Positions 35,290 through 46,377 of a DNA stretch of 64,000 nucleotides are shown in pieces. Positions within the stretch are counted from its first letter, which is position 1. Each line of letters begins with the position of its first letter. The notes below the pieces were generated by a model, which saw only the letters and a program-made list of their open reading frames with translations, did no database searches and was not told where the DNA came from. Location: assembly GCA_950295325.1 (NCBI GenBank), contig OX485808.1, positions 22,090,527-22,154,526 on the forward strand, written 5' to 3'. This stretch comes from Polytrichum commune (Eukaryota > Streptophyta > Polytrichopsida > Polytrichales > Polytrichaceae). The position numbers were made by a program, and so were the translations under genes.

Positions 35290-35745
35290 TCACATCGACT
35301 ACTTGCAAAGGGCCTAAACTAGATACCTAGAGGTCTCAAAGCGTTACCTCTACTATTTGCCAATATGATATTACTTGTCAACATAAGTACTTTCTTCAAG
35401 TGAAAATATTTACATAATGATATTTAGCATATCACATGTGATACTTGAGATGATAGTTTTGCGTTTTAGAATGCAAGAGGAAGATAACCTTGAGCATACT
35501 AATATCAAGTGTCAATTTTCTACACTTTTGTCAACTTGTAGACCACTGTACAACATAGGCACACACCTCAAAACATTATTGAACATACACATTACAAGAT
35601 ATTAGCAAGTGGACTTGAACACCACATGTCATGAGGTGACACTACTAGTGAAGTTGTTGATTATAAGTGTAACCTAACATACGTCTCATAATAGGGTAAG
35701 TGACACTATTACTCATGAGACACTATATACCATAAACGGTGTAGT
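35290..35745. mobile_element. CACTA-like element U, copy 1
   Basis: Homologous to 50,250-50,808: GAGGTCTCAAAGCGTTACC, TTTGCGTTTTAGAATGCAAG, GTCAACTTGTAGACCACTGT, CAAGATATTAGCAAG. The right end TACCATAAACGGTGTAGT resembles the inverted left end of copy 2. The left border is unclear. Confidence 0.6.
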
Positions 35746-35910
35746 ATAGCTGAAGGGGTGAGGAGTTAATGGGTTTAGAGCTGGAGCCCTTTCAATACCA
35801 AGTGTAACTTATTGGAAGTTGGAACCGTCCTGAGAGCAAACGTGACAACTATAGAATGCTATGTATCTTAAAAGCTTAAATGCATGTAGTGCTAATATAT
35901 TTCTACTTTA

Positions 35911-36408
35911 GGGCCACTTCACACACGAGACTGAGAGCCCGTGACCATTACAATTCAAGCACTCTCATTGGTGGAAAAGGCGGAGCCGGTCCAAGTTTGC
36001 TTCACACTACGCTTGAGGGACAACGGAGTGTGTGAATGCAAGATGGATGTAAAGTCTACATGGATTCCAACATGGCATCGAATGGATCATGTTTCATGGT
36101 CACTTGGACTACTTTCAAAAACCATCTCTTGGAGGTAGGTCTAAAACAAAACTTGGAGACCATGGCACTCTGAATGCTCACAACCGTTGATTTATTCGAT
36201 TTTATCATGTGTAAGGACTCGCATGAATAGAAATTTATTGAAATAGCATTTGGTTGAGGACCAGATCACATATGACTTCACGCTACACTTGAGAGTCCGT
36301 GACCACACTACATGATTTTGGAGGTGTGTTGGGATAGCCTTGGGACAATTTCTTTTGGGCTCTCACAATTTCGTGGTCACGGCTCTTGGCTCGTGTGTGA
36401 AGTGGCCC
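35911..36408 (+). mobile_element. Harbinger-like MITE, family A copy 5 (forward)
   Basis: GGGCCACTTCACACACGAGA to GGCTCGTGTGTGAAGTGGCCC. TTA is on the left but AAT on the right, so the duplication is lost. Inside, TTCACACTACGCTTGAG (36,001) and TTCACGCTACACTTGAG (36,277) form a direct subterminal repeat typical of all copies. Confidence 0.85.
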
Positions 36409-36424
36409 AATGGGACTTACAATC

Positions 36425-36660
36425 CATTAAACAGGGAGAACTGGCTACTAGTTATAGATGAACTGGTTGAGTTTGAAAGATGATTGGTTGAACTTCAAGA
36501 CTTCAGAAAAGTTATTGATCATTTTAGAGGAATTGATAGAATATACCCCAATTTAATAACGAAAAACCGAAAGATGTGAACATGTAATTGGTTGGACTTT
36601 GCAAACACTAGGATCTTGACCAATCATGCCCAAAAATCTCCCCGGACACTGTTAAAATTT
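36425..36660. repeat. Family Y half element
   Basis: One arm of the palindrome seen at 58.8-59.4 kb: GGGAGAACTGGCTACTAGTT, TTTTAGAGGAATTGATAGAA, ACACTAGGATCTTGACCAAT, CAAAAATCTCCCCGGACA. It begins within 20 bp of family A copy 5. Confidence 0.65.
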
Positions 36661-37194
36661 TAGACTAATAATATCGTGTCAATTTTTTTGCTCCTTTCTA
36701 AGTTGGAGTATGTCAACAGTTTTATGATTTGAGTCCCTGTGGTGGAGCTGCTTCATCAGTCATTAGCAGACGCTACACTAAATAGTGTCACCAATTCTAT
36801 TTGTCTTGCTTAACACTAATTGTAAACCCCAGTGTAGTGTCACCAACTCTAAAAGTTAACCTCACATTCTTTCTCATTCCTTGTAATCTTTTTTGGGGGA
36901 TTATAGATTTACAGTGTTGCAATTGCTTGTCACTTACTAAGTGATTTTTCATCCAAATTTCAATCATCCATGACAATATGAATTTGTAGGGTTTTGGCCA
37001 TTGAACGAACTTCAAGTTTTCATCCATCATCCATGATAGCATTTGTACACTTATTCATAAGAAGTGTCATCATAAAGGCTGCAATAGAGACTTAGAATAC
37101 CATATGACACTAAATACAATATTTACACTTTGCGGTAACATTTTCATGATATCTAGTATCATAATTTCTTTATCAGAGGTAACATAATTAGCTA

Positions 37195-37640
37195 CATTGA
37201 TTATCCCATTTAGTGTGTGTGGTATTAATCCCCGAAACACGCACCATTTTGCCAAATCTCAAAATAAGTGAAGGCTGAAATTTGTATTGAGTGATACTAA
37301 ATTCATGAATACATGCTCATTTACCATACTTATCAAGAAAATTAGCGTGTGCTTTAAGGTGTTTATAGAGTGCATAATTCGTTCTGGTGAGTTCAAAGAG
37401 GCTTCTTATCTTCTTTTCGATCAACATCACTCACTCCTGAGGCATCTCCTAAACACAAAGGAAATAAAGAGAGCATGCATTGACAGTTTCCAACACTTTG
37501 ACACTTTGGGTTCCAAAATCTTGCATCTTTTGGTGGGACTAATTTTATAGCATAAAGAGATTTAGAATCACCTTCGCTAATTTCCCACATGCACTATTAG
37601 CCCACCCTCACTATATGGGACAATCAATGTAGTATGCACA
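37195..37640. mobile_element. Family R-like foldback
   Basis: The left end CATTGATTATCCCATTTAGT is mirrored by the right end ATATGGGACAATCAATGTAG. The interior differs from other family R copies, so this may be a sister family using the same ends. Confidence 0.5.
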
Positions 37641-39043
37641 TAAAGGAACATAACATTTGATTAAAAACATACTTTATTAAAAACAAATTGTTGCTCTCAG
37701 TATAATGCCATAGCAACACATACCTCCAAATGATAAACCACACTAATACATAATATCCATGTAGTTGCTACATCCAATGCTACTTTCATCCAATACTAAC
37801 TTCATTCATCTGTCATCTCCACTTAGAAATGTTTGTTTTTGATAGGTGCAATTAGATTAACCCATTCAAATTTATCAGCATTCCAAACTATTTGAAGTAT
37901 TTATTACCACAATAACAAAATACGTGATTTGTGTTTAAGCAGTTGCTAGAGGCATTGATTTCAAGAACATTATAAGAATTTGTGAAATAGTTTTGACCCA
38001 AGGAATTTGCATCGGTAAAGAGTCAACCTATCCACAACGTCAACCTAATTGCACGTACTATTGCATTTAAACAGTGCTGGTTATCATAAAAACAATGTTG
38101 GTTATCAGAAACACAATATATAATGCATCACCTGAGGTGGAATAACTTTGATATTTGTGCACACAATTATAATCTTGGCTGATATGTGGTATGATATCTA
38201 CATTCAAAAGAAGTATAACTTGAAAGTTCCTGGATGAAGCACAAGGTGACTCTCGCGGTTCTTTACCATTGGATGGTTTTATGATCTATTACAGCAATAG
38301 ATTTCTAATCCATATTCATAGATTTCAAACTTTGCTTAGTGGAAGAGAACCGGTGGTAAGGAACCGCGATCCATGTAGCAAAGGGAAATGTTACTTACAA
38401 TATCCAACATTTAACGGGTCTCGCTGTGGTTCATGGTGGTGGCGGTGCTTCATCAATCATGCACTTAGATAGATGCGTTTAATTCTAATACAACTTTGAA
38501 TAGGTGTGGATTAAGAACGGACACCAAAAAAGACATGTGTTTGAAAGAGATTAAACCAAGTGCTCAAAGCCTGTGAACCAATGTGGGTGTAAGCAAACTA
38601 AAATGTCACATTGCAATGTTTACAACACATTCTTAAGTTACAATATATCCTACACTTTATGGTCTTTACATCATATAAAATAGGACTCATATGTATGATA
38701 TGATGTTAATAACAATAGGTTTAGAAGAATAAAAATATTTTCATACCAAATGTTTACATCAAATAGGGGATTTTTGTATCACTTACATATCCAAAGTAAC
38801 AATCCCTATGAAATATGTATATGGACTTATTGTTTTCAAATGGTGCAGTAAAAATGTACACTATTCTCTTTAAAATTCATGAATATAGTATGGGTTATAT
38901 GATTGATGTTTGTAGACAATTTTGAGGATGATCATTCATGAGAGTTTTCACTTTGGTAATGAATCAAATATTCACATGAGCCCTGAACATATGTGGCAAA
39001 TGGCTATAGGCATAATTTGGATTTGCTAATTAGCTCACATTAA
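37641..39043. other. No recognised gene; repeat S at about 38,490-38,560
   Basis: AT-rich. The S-like core (AACGGACACC, AAGACATGTGTTTGAAAGAG) is near 38,515. Otherwise unmatched. Confidence 0.35.
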
Positions 39044-39390
39044 GGGCCACTTCACACACGAGACTGAAAGGGCGTGACCATTGCATTCTAAGATATCCCA
39101 TTCATAAAAAGTAAATAAAAAACAAAGATCATCCAAGCTCACTTCTCACTAGAAGATGAAGGCCTATGGGTCCTTTTTTTTCTTTTAAAAAAATCATGAA
39201 TGAAAGTATACTTAAATTCCTACATAACATACTATGGATAATGTTTCATGGTCTACCGAAATTTTGCATCAAGCCCACCTCCAAGAGGTAGGCTTGACAC
39301 AAATTCCAGCAGACCATGCCAGAGTCAAGGGCCTTAGATAGCTAGTGTGGGCTTTGGGTGACAACGAAGGACCCTCATAGTATGAGTGTG
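39044..39390 (+). mobile_element. Degraded family A copy 6
   Basis: A clean left end GGGCCACTTCACACACGAGA after TAA, then a heavily diverged body (CTACATAACATACTATGGAT, CAAGCCCACCTCCAAGAGG). The right end is not found; the copy is replaced by LINE sequence at about 39,395. Confidence 0.6.
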
Positions 39391-39394
39391 GGCC

Positions 39395-40885
39395 AAAGTT
39401 TTTGAAAAAAAATTCCATGGACAGCCCGTCGTGTCCCGGCCTTTCCTTCAACCACAAACATTACTAATATGGACAATTCCCTTTGCATGATTTCCTTCAG
39501 CAAAGAGTCATTCATAACCTTGCTAATTAAACTAGAAAACCTTCTAAAACCTCATAAAACCCGATTTGGGCGAACCAACCCATACACTCATTTCTTGTTG
39601 GATGCCTAGACCCTTGCCTCCAAGGGACCAATGTATGGGTTGTTTTGCCTTAGCCATAAAGCGCTTCCTCTTGAATGTTTTTTTTGCTTGTAAAGTGTTG
39701 TGTAGAAATCAAAGCATATCCTCTCAAGATCCTCTCTCTAAGTAAACGACTTCCCATGACTGTCTTTGAGTTATGAGATTAGTAATGTGGAGTTCCGTTG
39801 TCGAACTGACTTACAAAATTCCGTGGTGCACTTATCCCCTATTTGTTGCCGTTTGATTCTAGAGTGAATTGTTGCTTCTCTAACCTTCTTGGTAATAATT
39901 TGATCCAATGCAGATTTAAGTCTGCTAACCTTCCATTTCTTCTCACTGTTATTGATATCATTATGCAAAGTGGAATAGCCACTTCAAGGTTAGTCCTTTT
40001 GTCGAGTTCCTATTTTCTGAATGCCTTTGCATGTTTTTTTGCTAAATTATCTATAGAGTCTAGAAGTGTGGCTAAGTTTGAAGAAAAAGGAGGCATCCTC
40101 TAGAAGACTTGTCCATCTTGTCCGTAGTTCATCCGTAACTTCTCCCTTAAGATGTGTAGCATTCCATTTGAATGATGATTTTCTAATTTCTTCCTTGCCT
40201 ATGGATAGCTCCAATTGGACAAGCGCATGATCTAATCCCTTGAATATATGTTCGTAAAATATGATTTGTAGCTATTATCTTGCATGTTGGTATGGGAATT
40301 TAAAATCTATCTAGCCTAGCCAACCTATGCGCATGACGACCATACTGCCCATTGTTCCATGAGAACCTTGGACCCCCTTGATAAATGAAAGAATGATGAA
40401 GTTGAAGAGTTGTGAGAAGTCTATTCCAGCTAAACCTTTCTAAGTCATTAATTTCCCTACCACATTTGCTAGACTTATCCTTGATTCTTTCAATCATATT
40501 AAAATCACCTCCCATGACCCAATTGCAATATCTCGAAAGAGAGTCAGCCATGATGTGCCATAGGTGTCTCTAGTCAATATGGATATCGAGGCATAAACAC
40601 ATGCAATCCCAAGGTCACCCCCCTTAGTTCTTTCAATTTTAATCCAAACTACTCTATCTTCGTAGAGTGACCCATGGTTAGTGACTGATTCCTATAGAGA
40701 AGTATCCCCACTCCCCCCTTTCCTACAGCATGTGGGTTAATCTAACTTCTTTCACCGGGAGTACCCAACTAGCAATTAGTCTAGAACCAATGCTTCTAAT
40801 AATCTACCTCCAAACTTGCGTTTTTGTAACAAAACCACATCCGGTTTTGGAGTTAATGTGTTCAAGAAACTTCATTAAAGGGATG
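39395..40885 (-). pseudogene. L1-type LINE fossil: endonuclease to start of RT
   Basis: On the minus strand, from high to low coordinate, about 40,880-40,300 encodes pieces of an AP-type endonuclease. They include a GVGILL-type block, WIKIERTKGGDLGIACVYA across a frameshift, then VMGGDFNMIE (about 40,490-40,512) and GPRFSWNN with a following RLARLDRF. The linker is at 39,771-39,968 (LKSALDQIITKKVREATIH; QQIGDKCTTEFCK). The conserved start of the reverse transcriptase is at about 39,400-39,457 (ERPGHDGLSMEFF). Stops and frame changes separate these blocks, and the RT core is absent because the copy ends at 39,395. In plants such elements copy their own RNA into nicked DNA; this one is dead. 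Assignment to the L1 clade rests on the endonuclease plus the PG-DG motif. Confidence 0.8.
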
Positions 40886-40985
40886 GGAAGTTAGTGTCGC
40901 CCAAGGGGTGATTCCCCCATAAACTCCAGTGAGTGTCTTGGTGTTACGGCTAGCGAGTCAAGCCACGGGCTACTGCTAATTCTTG

Positions 40986-41585
40986 TACAATACAGTCTCC
41001 CTCCTATGGGCTTTCAATGCGAGTTTCACCTCCAGGAGGCCGAATAGAAGAGGACGGTGGGCTATCTAATCCAATTTCGACAAGCATTTATCTATGGATT
41101 TTAGAGATGGGTAAATGGCTCCCATTAATGTGCTTCCCATTACCTTGGTCAAGATGTTGGGTCCCGGGAATTAGGTTTTGGTGGTTTCCTAGGCATAGTG
41201 ATCCTCTCTCTTGCCAATTGTCCCTCTTCACGCTCGGGTTTCCGCACTCAACATATCCTCATCCTGGGAATTTTCACTCTCGATCCTCCTGAAATTCCTC
41301 CTCTTTGTCATGTACGTAGCTCTATTTCGGGCTTCTCTTGCTCACTATCTCATGCGGCCCCTTCATCCCCTTTTTTTTTTCCCTTCTTCGTCGTCATCTT
41401 TAATTTTCTTCATCTTCTTCTCCTTCCTCTCCTGACTCACTTTGGCCTTCATCCTCTTCTCCCTTATCATATCACCATAATTGCTCACATCCCGAGTTCC
41501 CCCCCCCCCCCCCCCAACCATGCTTGTGAGGTCACCATTGCATATTGGAAGTCTCACCTTCTCCATTAATTGTTTGTGCACCTAG
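40986..41585. other. Pyrimidine-rich stretch with poly-C
   Basis: Strong T/C bias on the plus strand (about 41,190-41,500), with C17 at 41,499-41,515. The low-complexity open frames here (rich in Ser/Phe/Pro) follow from that bias. It may be the 5' end of the adjacent LINE or simply low-complexity DNA. Confidence 0.4.
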
Positions 41586-42290
41586 CCCAATGATGAATAG
41601 TGTGGGCCACACTAAGTTAGTTGTTTAGTGTGCTAATTATCCTAGAGTGCTAACTACCTCCACTACTAATACGTCAGCCAAGGTGGTGCAACTTTAACAC
41701 TTCCAAAAATTCTAAGTTGAACGTAAGGTAGAGGGTGCTTAAACCAACACTTTAAGGGTTTTGCACATACATAAGGCTATGTGGATGATATAAAAATATA
41801 TGTACTCATATTAGTTTAGGGCAAAAACATAGGTATAAAGAAAGAAAAAATGTTTTTAGACTCAACTTAATACTTGATGAATATTCAAAGTCAAAATCCC
41901 TAGCTTCCTTAAACTAATCTTTGGGCCTTTTGTATGACAACCTTGCATATGATGACGGCCCCCACCTTCATTGTCTAGAACCAACACAACATAGCTGATT
42001 ACTACACCCAAGCTAGATCAAAGTTGAACATGGCCACCGACCCCTTTATACCCATAACCAACTCCCTTGGCTTTGCGGGCCTACCTTCTTGGCTTTGTGG
42101 GCTCAAACCGTCCCCCTCCCCTGAATAGAATGGCTGGAACATGCATTCATAAGCCACCCTAAACCCAACTTGAACCGACCCGAGATAGAGTAGAGCCTGT
42201 TACCTACCCTATATGGAGGTAGTGGAGGCTAGTTCCATTATATTTATGACCATGCCATTGCCATCGTGTTAAAGTGTGTGGCCTTCTCAT
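41586..42290. other. No recognised gene
   Basis: Ordinary AT-rich intergenic sequence. Confidence 0.35.
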
Positions 42291-42293
42291 AAA

Positions 42294-42452
42294 ATTATTA
42301 AGCAGTGCACGTTAGTTCATGAGGGCCCCGATCGAGAATATAACCATGGGATGCCGCAACTAGTGTGCATTTAGATGAATGTGCACTAGTTGTCGCATCC
42401 CATGGTTACATTCTTGGGGCCCATGTGAACGCACGCACACTGCATAATAATG
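42294..42452. other. Long perfect-like hairpin
   Basis: The arms contain AACCATGGGATGCCGCAACT against the complement of TTGTCGCATCCCATGGTTAC, then GGGCCCC/GGGGCCC, and outward GCAGTGCACGTTAG against GCGTGCGTTCACAT. The apex is at about 42,372. No target duplication was found, and it matches no other copy in the window. The RNA from either strand would fold into a roughly 75-bp stem, so it could be a MITE or a small-RNA precursor. Confidence 0.75.
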
Positions 42453-42465
42453 CTATGCTTAATTA

Positions 42466-42850
42466 CACACCTATATTTGAGTAATATATTCCAAGGCTTG
42501 TAGTTATGATTGAACATTAGAAAGACACATGTCATGATGAGATTGGATTAGAAGCAGTCAAAATGTAGACAACCATTATCGGTTCAATGAACAACATTTG
42601 AGATCACTCAAAGAGAGAGAACAAATCGTCACTGTGATGTCTTGTAACTTTTGCATCTCAACTATGATCTTGAAACTTGAACAATGTCATTCTTCCTATT
42701 TAACAATTGCTAACCAAATGAGACAAGTCCCGAACCAATCCAATGGTCAATTTTTTTCTTCTGGAGGTGGATTTAATTGCCCACAATAGAGCCAAGTTCC
42801 TCACTGAATGTTTGTGGGTAATTGAAGATTTAGTTCACTAACCTAAGGAT
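42466..42850 (+). repeat. Repeat V, copy 2 (carries the empty site)
   Basis: Includes the S core at its left. Then TTGTAACTTTTGCATCTCAA, GATCTTGAAACTTGAACA, AACAATTGCTAACCAAATGA, GACAAGTCCCGAACCAATCC and GGAGGTGGA. ATGA at 42,718-42,721 is intact where copy 3 has an insertion. Confidence 0.7.
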
Positions 42851-42879
42851 GTTCAATCAAGATCATTTCAGCTTATCAA

Positions 42880-43330
42880 TAGAGAGGATGTGGGATCATT
42901 TAAAGAGAGAGAGAGAGAGAGAGAGAAAAAAAACTCTGCAACTTTGACTCCTCGTAACTTTTGCATTTCAACTCCAATCCTGAAACTTGAAATGTCATTC
43001 TTCACAATTGGCAATTGCTGATCAGATGAAGGGAGGCCCACGCAGGTTAAAAAAACGCCGGTATTGAAACGAAGTCACCCAAGGTTATATAAGCACGAGT
43101 CAAAGTCCGGAAATTCTTTTACCTCAGCGTTTCGAACTGCGTTTCGAAACCAGCGTGTTCCTCCCTCGGCCGTGTGGGTGGCCTCCACATGAGACAACTC
43201 CCAAACCGATTCAATGATATCATAACTGTTTTGGTGGAGGTGGAAGAAGCGCCCACGATAAGTTACAGCCAAATTCCTTACTGGGATGTTTGTGGGTACC
43301 TGTGCATTTAGTTCAGTAACCTAAAGGAAT
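42880..43330 (+). repeat. Repeat V, copy 3 (interrupted), with (GA)n
   Basis: A direct repeat of copy 2, with a (GA)n run at 42,904-42,925, CGTAACTTTTGCATTTCAAC and CAATTGGCAATTGCTGATCA. After an insertion it resumes at GAGACAACTCCCAAACCGAT and GGTGGAGGTGGAAG. The short V2-V3 spacer suggests local duplication. Confidence 0.7.
43030..43188. mobile_element. Foldback H-like insertion (159 bp)
   Basis: Splits repeat V copy 3. ATGA is present on both sides (43,026-43,029 and 43,189-43,192). The ends GGGAGGCCCACGC and GTGGGTGGCCTCCAC are inverted; CGCCGGTATTGAAACG pairs with CGTTTCGAAACCAGCG. The words CCGGAAATTCTTTTACCT link it to the foldbacks at 11.65 and 31.5 kb. Confidence 0.75.
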
Positions 43331-43439
43331 TTCCAACAGTGGTATCGCTCGGATCAAACCTTGAAATTAGCCCTGTTTTTGGCCCCACTCACCCAGCCCA
43401 CGGATGAGCCTAAAACCATCGCCCCTGCCATACATTCTG

Positions 43440-43640
43440 TGCCAATCTGTGTCTGGGAGATTTTGCGACACAATCGGTTGAGATACTCGTGTTTCCAAGA
43501 TAAACCGGTTACCATATGTTGACACCTTTCGGTTTTTCAACGAATGTACTTTAAATTCCCATTAAATAGATCAGTAAGTTCCTCTGTAGTCTTGAAGGTG
43601 ACCAGGTTAATTTCTCAGACTCGACCAGTTCATTTGTGAC
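43440..43640. repeat. Family Y half element
   Basis: The other arm of the 58.8-kb palindrome: GGGAGATTTTGCGACACAAT, CGGTTGAGATACTCGTGTTT, ACCGGTTACCATATGTTGAC, CTCGACCAGTTCATTTGTGA. It is cut by the family R element that begins at 43,642. Confidence 0.6.
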
Positions 43641-43716
43641 TACACTGATAATCCCAGTTCAGTGCGTGTTGCTATTTGAAGCTATGCAGTGCTATAACTG
43701 CTTAATGAGAATGTAA

Positions 43717-44220
43717 GGGCCGCTTCACACACGAGCCAAGAGCCGTGACCATGACATTGTGAGGGCCCAAGAGAACATGTCCAAAGGCCGTCCCAAGGCA
43801 CCTCCAAAGTCATGTAGTGTGGTCACGGATCCTCAAGTGTGGTGTGAAGTCATACGTGATCAGGTCCTCAACCAAATGCTATTTCAATGAATTTCTGTTC
43901 ATGCGGGTCGTCATGAATGGTAGAATAGAATAAACCAACTGTTGTGAGCGTTCGGAGTGCCATGGTCTCCCACTTCTGTGTTAGACCTACCTCCTTCAAG
44001 AGGCGGTTTTCAAAAACAATCCAAGTGACCGTGACACATGATCCATTCGATGCCACGTAGGAATCCATGTAGACTTGACATCCATCTTGCGTTCACGTAC
44101 TGCGTCGGTCCCTCAAGCGTAGTGTGAAGCTTGAACTTGGACCGGCTCCGCCTTTTCCACCAACGAGGGTGCTTGAAGTGCAATGGTCACGGGCTCTCAG
44201 TCTTGTGTGTGAAGTGGCCC
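43717..44220 (-). mobile_element. Harbinger-like MITE, family A copy 7 (reverse)
   Basis: GGGCCGCTTCACACACGAGC to CTTGTGTGTGAAGTGGCCC, 504 bp, with TAA on both sides (43,714-43,716 and 44,221-44,223). Carries the family peptide on the minus strand (MDSYVASNGSC). Confidence 0.9.
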
Positions 44221-44269
44221 TAATATTGTACCAAGCAAAGTCACGTATGTTCTATAATGTCTGAACTAA

Positions 44270-44773
44270 GGGCCACTTCACACACGAGACCGAGAGCCCT
44301 TGACCATTCCACTTCAAGCACTCTCATTGGTGGAAAAGGCGGAGCCGGTCCAAGTTCGCTTCACACTGCGCTTGAGGGACCAATGGTGTATGTGAATGCA
44401 AGGTGGATGTAAAGTCTACCTGGATTCTTACATGGCATCGAAGGGATCATGTTTCATGGTCACTCGGACTATTTTCAAAAACCACCTCTTGGAAGTAGGC
44501 CTAACACAAAACTGGGAGACCATGGCACTTTGAATGCTCAAAACCATTGGTTTATTCTATTCTATCATATATGAAGATCCGCATGAATAGATGTTCATTG
44601 AGATAGCATTTGGTTGAGGGCCCGGTCACATATGACTTCACACTACACTTGGGGGTATGTGACCACACTACATGATTTTTGGAGGTGTGTTGGGACAGCC
44701 TTTGGACACTTACTTTCTTTCGGGCTCTCACAATTTCATGGTCACGGCTCTTGGCTCGTGTGTGAAGTGGCCG
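44270..44773 (+). mobile_element. Harbinger-like MITE, family A copy 8 (forward)
   Basis: GGGCCACTTCACACACGAGA to GGCTCGTGTGTGAAGTGGCC plus G, 504 bp, flanked by TAA (44,267-44,269 and 44,774-44,776). It lies 49 bp from copy 7 in opposite orientation. The separate duplications show two independent insertions. Confidence 0.9.
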
Positions 44774-44860
44774 TAAGCTATAAACCTTATGAGGAAGACA
44801 CTAATTTCACTCTGTAATCTCCCAAGAGTAACATGCACTGATTCGGGATATGATCGGTGC

Positions 44861-45194
44861 ATTGGCCATTTCTCCCTGTGTCTTTATTACTGGATGCTTG
44901 TAGTGGACCTTACTGTATGTTTTGTTCACCAGCTGGGATTTAGTTATATTAACTAGCTAGCAGCCCGAAGATAGCGTCAAGTTGGGACTCCGTTCCATGG
45001 CTAATCGCAGGGGTGGCCACTTGATAATGTAACTTATTTCAACTTGAAGCCGTGGTGGATGCATGCTTGCACGACTTCTAGTTATATTTGCATCCCCGAG
45101 GTTAATATGGCCCAACAACCATGATTTGTAGCCGTAGTGAGTGTGGGTTTTGAACACGGCCTAGCTAACTTAAGGAATGTGGACTGGGCCTTTA
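44861..45194. other. No recognised gene
   Basis: Short frames only. Confidence 0.3.
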
Positions 45195-45510
45195 TGCCGT
45201 CACCATCCTCAAAACGGACGTTTATATATTTGAGTGGTATAGTATAGGGCGGGGCGTGGCTTTGTAGTTTGGAACGGAGATTGAAATCGACACATGTCAC
45301 GATGAGATTGGACTAGTCACGTAGAATATAGAACTTCATGGTTTAGGGTTATTCTTAGCTCACACGATTTCGAGCGCTCAAAGCCTACATGATCGATTCT
45401 AGAGAGTGGTGACCTCTCATGACTTCTACACCTTGATCATCCTCCTGAAACTTGAATTAACAATCTTCATGATTTGCAATTTTTAACAAGATAATATGAA
45501 ACTCGGTCGA
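45195..45510 (+). repeat. Repeat V/S, copy 4
   Basis: AACGGACGTTTATATATTTG, ACACATGTCACGATGAGATT, GGACTAG, then TCCTGAAACTTGAATTAAC and ATGATTTGCAATTTTTAACA in family order; well diverged. Confidence 0.5.
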
Positions 45511-46377
45511 AGCCAAGCATGTTTGATCTAGTCTTGTCATGTCTTCAAGATATCCACCCGTTGATACGAGGTTGTTCAATTTTAGCTCAAACAATTTAGA
45601 ATTCAAATCTCACGATGCGATTGATTTGGGCGGCACATGCAGGCTTGCTCCAAACATATCGAACATGCAATGCAAAATTCTGATTAGTTTCCAGGAGAAT
45701 TATGAGTGTGTTCTCAGTTACTTCTACCCCACTAGGCTCCCACAGAACATTACTCAGCTGACGAGTTGTGTTCAAGGGTCCCATAGTAGATTCGAGAATA
45801 AAATCTCATGTTGGAATCCCAATGCTTCAGACTGAATCTGAAGTCATGGCGAGTGAATATAACTCATCAACCGAGTAATGTTGTGCAAGTGAGTAGGCGT
45901 CGAAGGGATTAGACAATGATGATAACAATTCATCATCTTAGGTTGGTACACTAAATGTCCGGATGTAGTGTGGCCCACATTGTTCGTCATCAACCCACAC
46001 AAACAACTAGACACCCCATTTGCCTATGAGTTGGATGCCCCCCCCCTCCCTCCACCCCCCAAGGTGAAAACACAATCAATTATTTTATGGCATGTATTTG
46101 TCGTTTCTTTTTGGAAACAATTTGACCTTAGAATTAGCATAGAATCCTCAAATTTAGCCTAGAGACCCACTTGAAATGGATCAACCATAAAGGTAGAGGA
46201 GTTGTATTTTAAGTAGACCCCCTATATCTCGATAATGTTGGTGGGTGTCTAACCTCCTTGGCCACACAAATTGTTGTACAGTCGTTGGGTGGCAACTAGA
46301 GAGGGTGTCATATGATCGTGAGGACATCACTTCAAATAACACGACACACCAATTTTAATACTACAATAGAGTTATCT
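45511..46377. other. No recognised gene
   Basis: A plus-strand 98-codon frame (45,539-45,835) and its minus-strand shadow have no domain; they are not accepted as coding. Confidence 0.35.

Larger units (their letters stand above)
43642..44860. mobile_element. Family R element with two nested family A insertions
   Basis: The left arm (ACACTGATAATCCCAGTTCA, GAAGCTATGCAGTGC) and right arm (AGAGTAACATGCACTGATTC, GGGATATGATCGGTGC) pair, but lie 1.1 kb apart. The family core ACCAAGCAAAGTCACGTATG, TTCTATAATGTC sits between two family A copies. Removing those copies leaves about 210 bp, the normal family R length. Confidence 0.75.

Noticed and set aside
41198-41569. 123-codon Ser/Phe/Pro-rich frame
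   Set aside because: Explained by the pyrimidine-rich low-complexity tract and the poly-C run.
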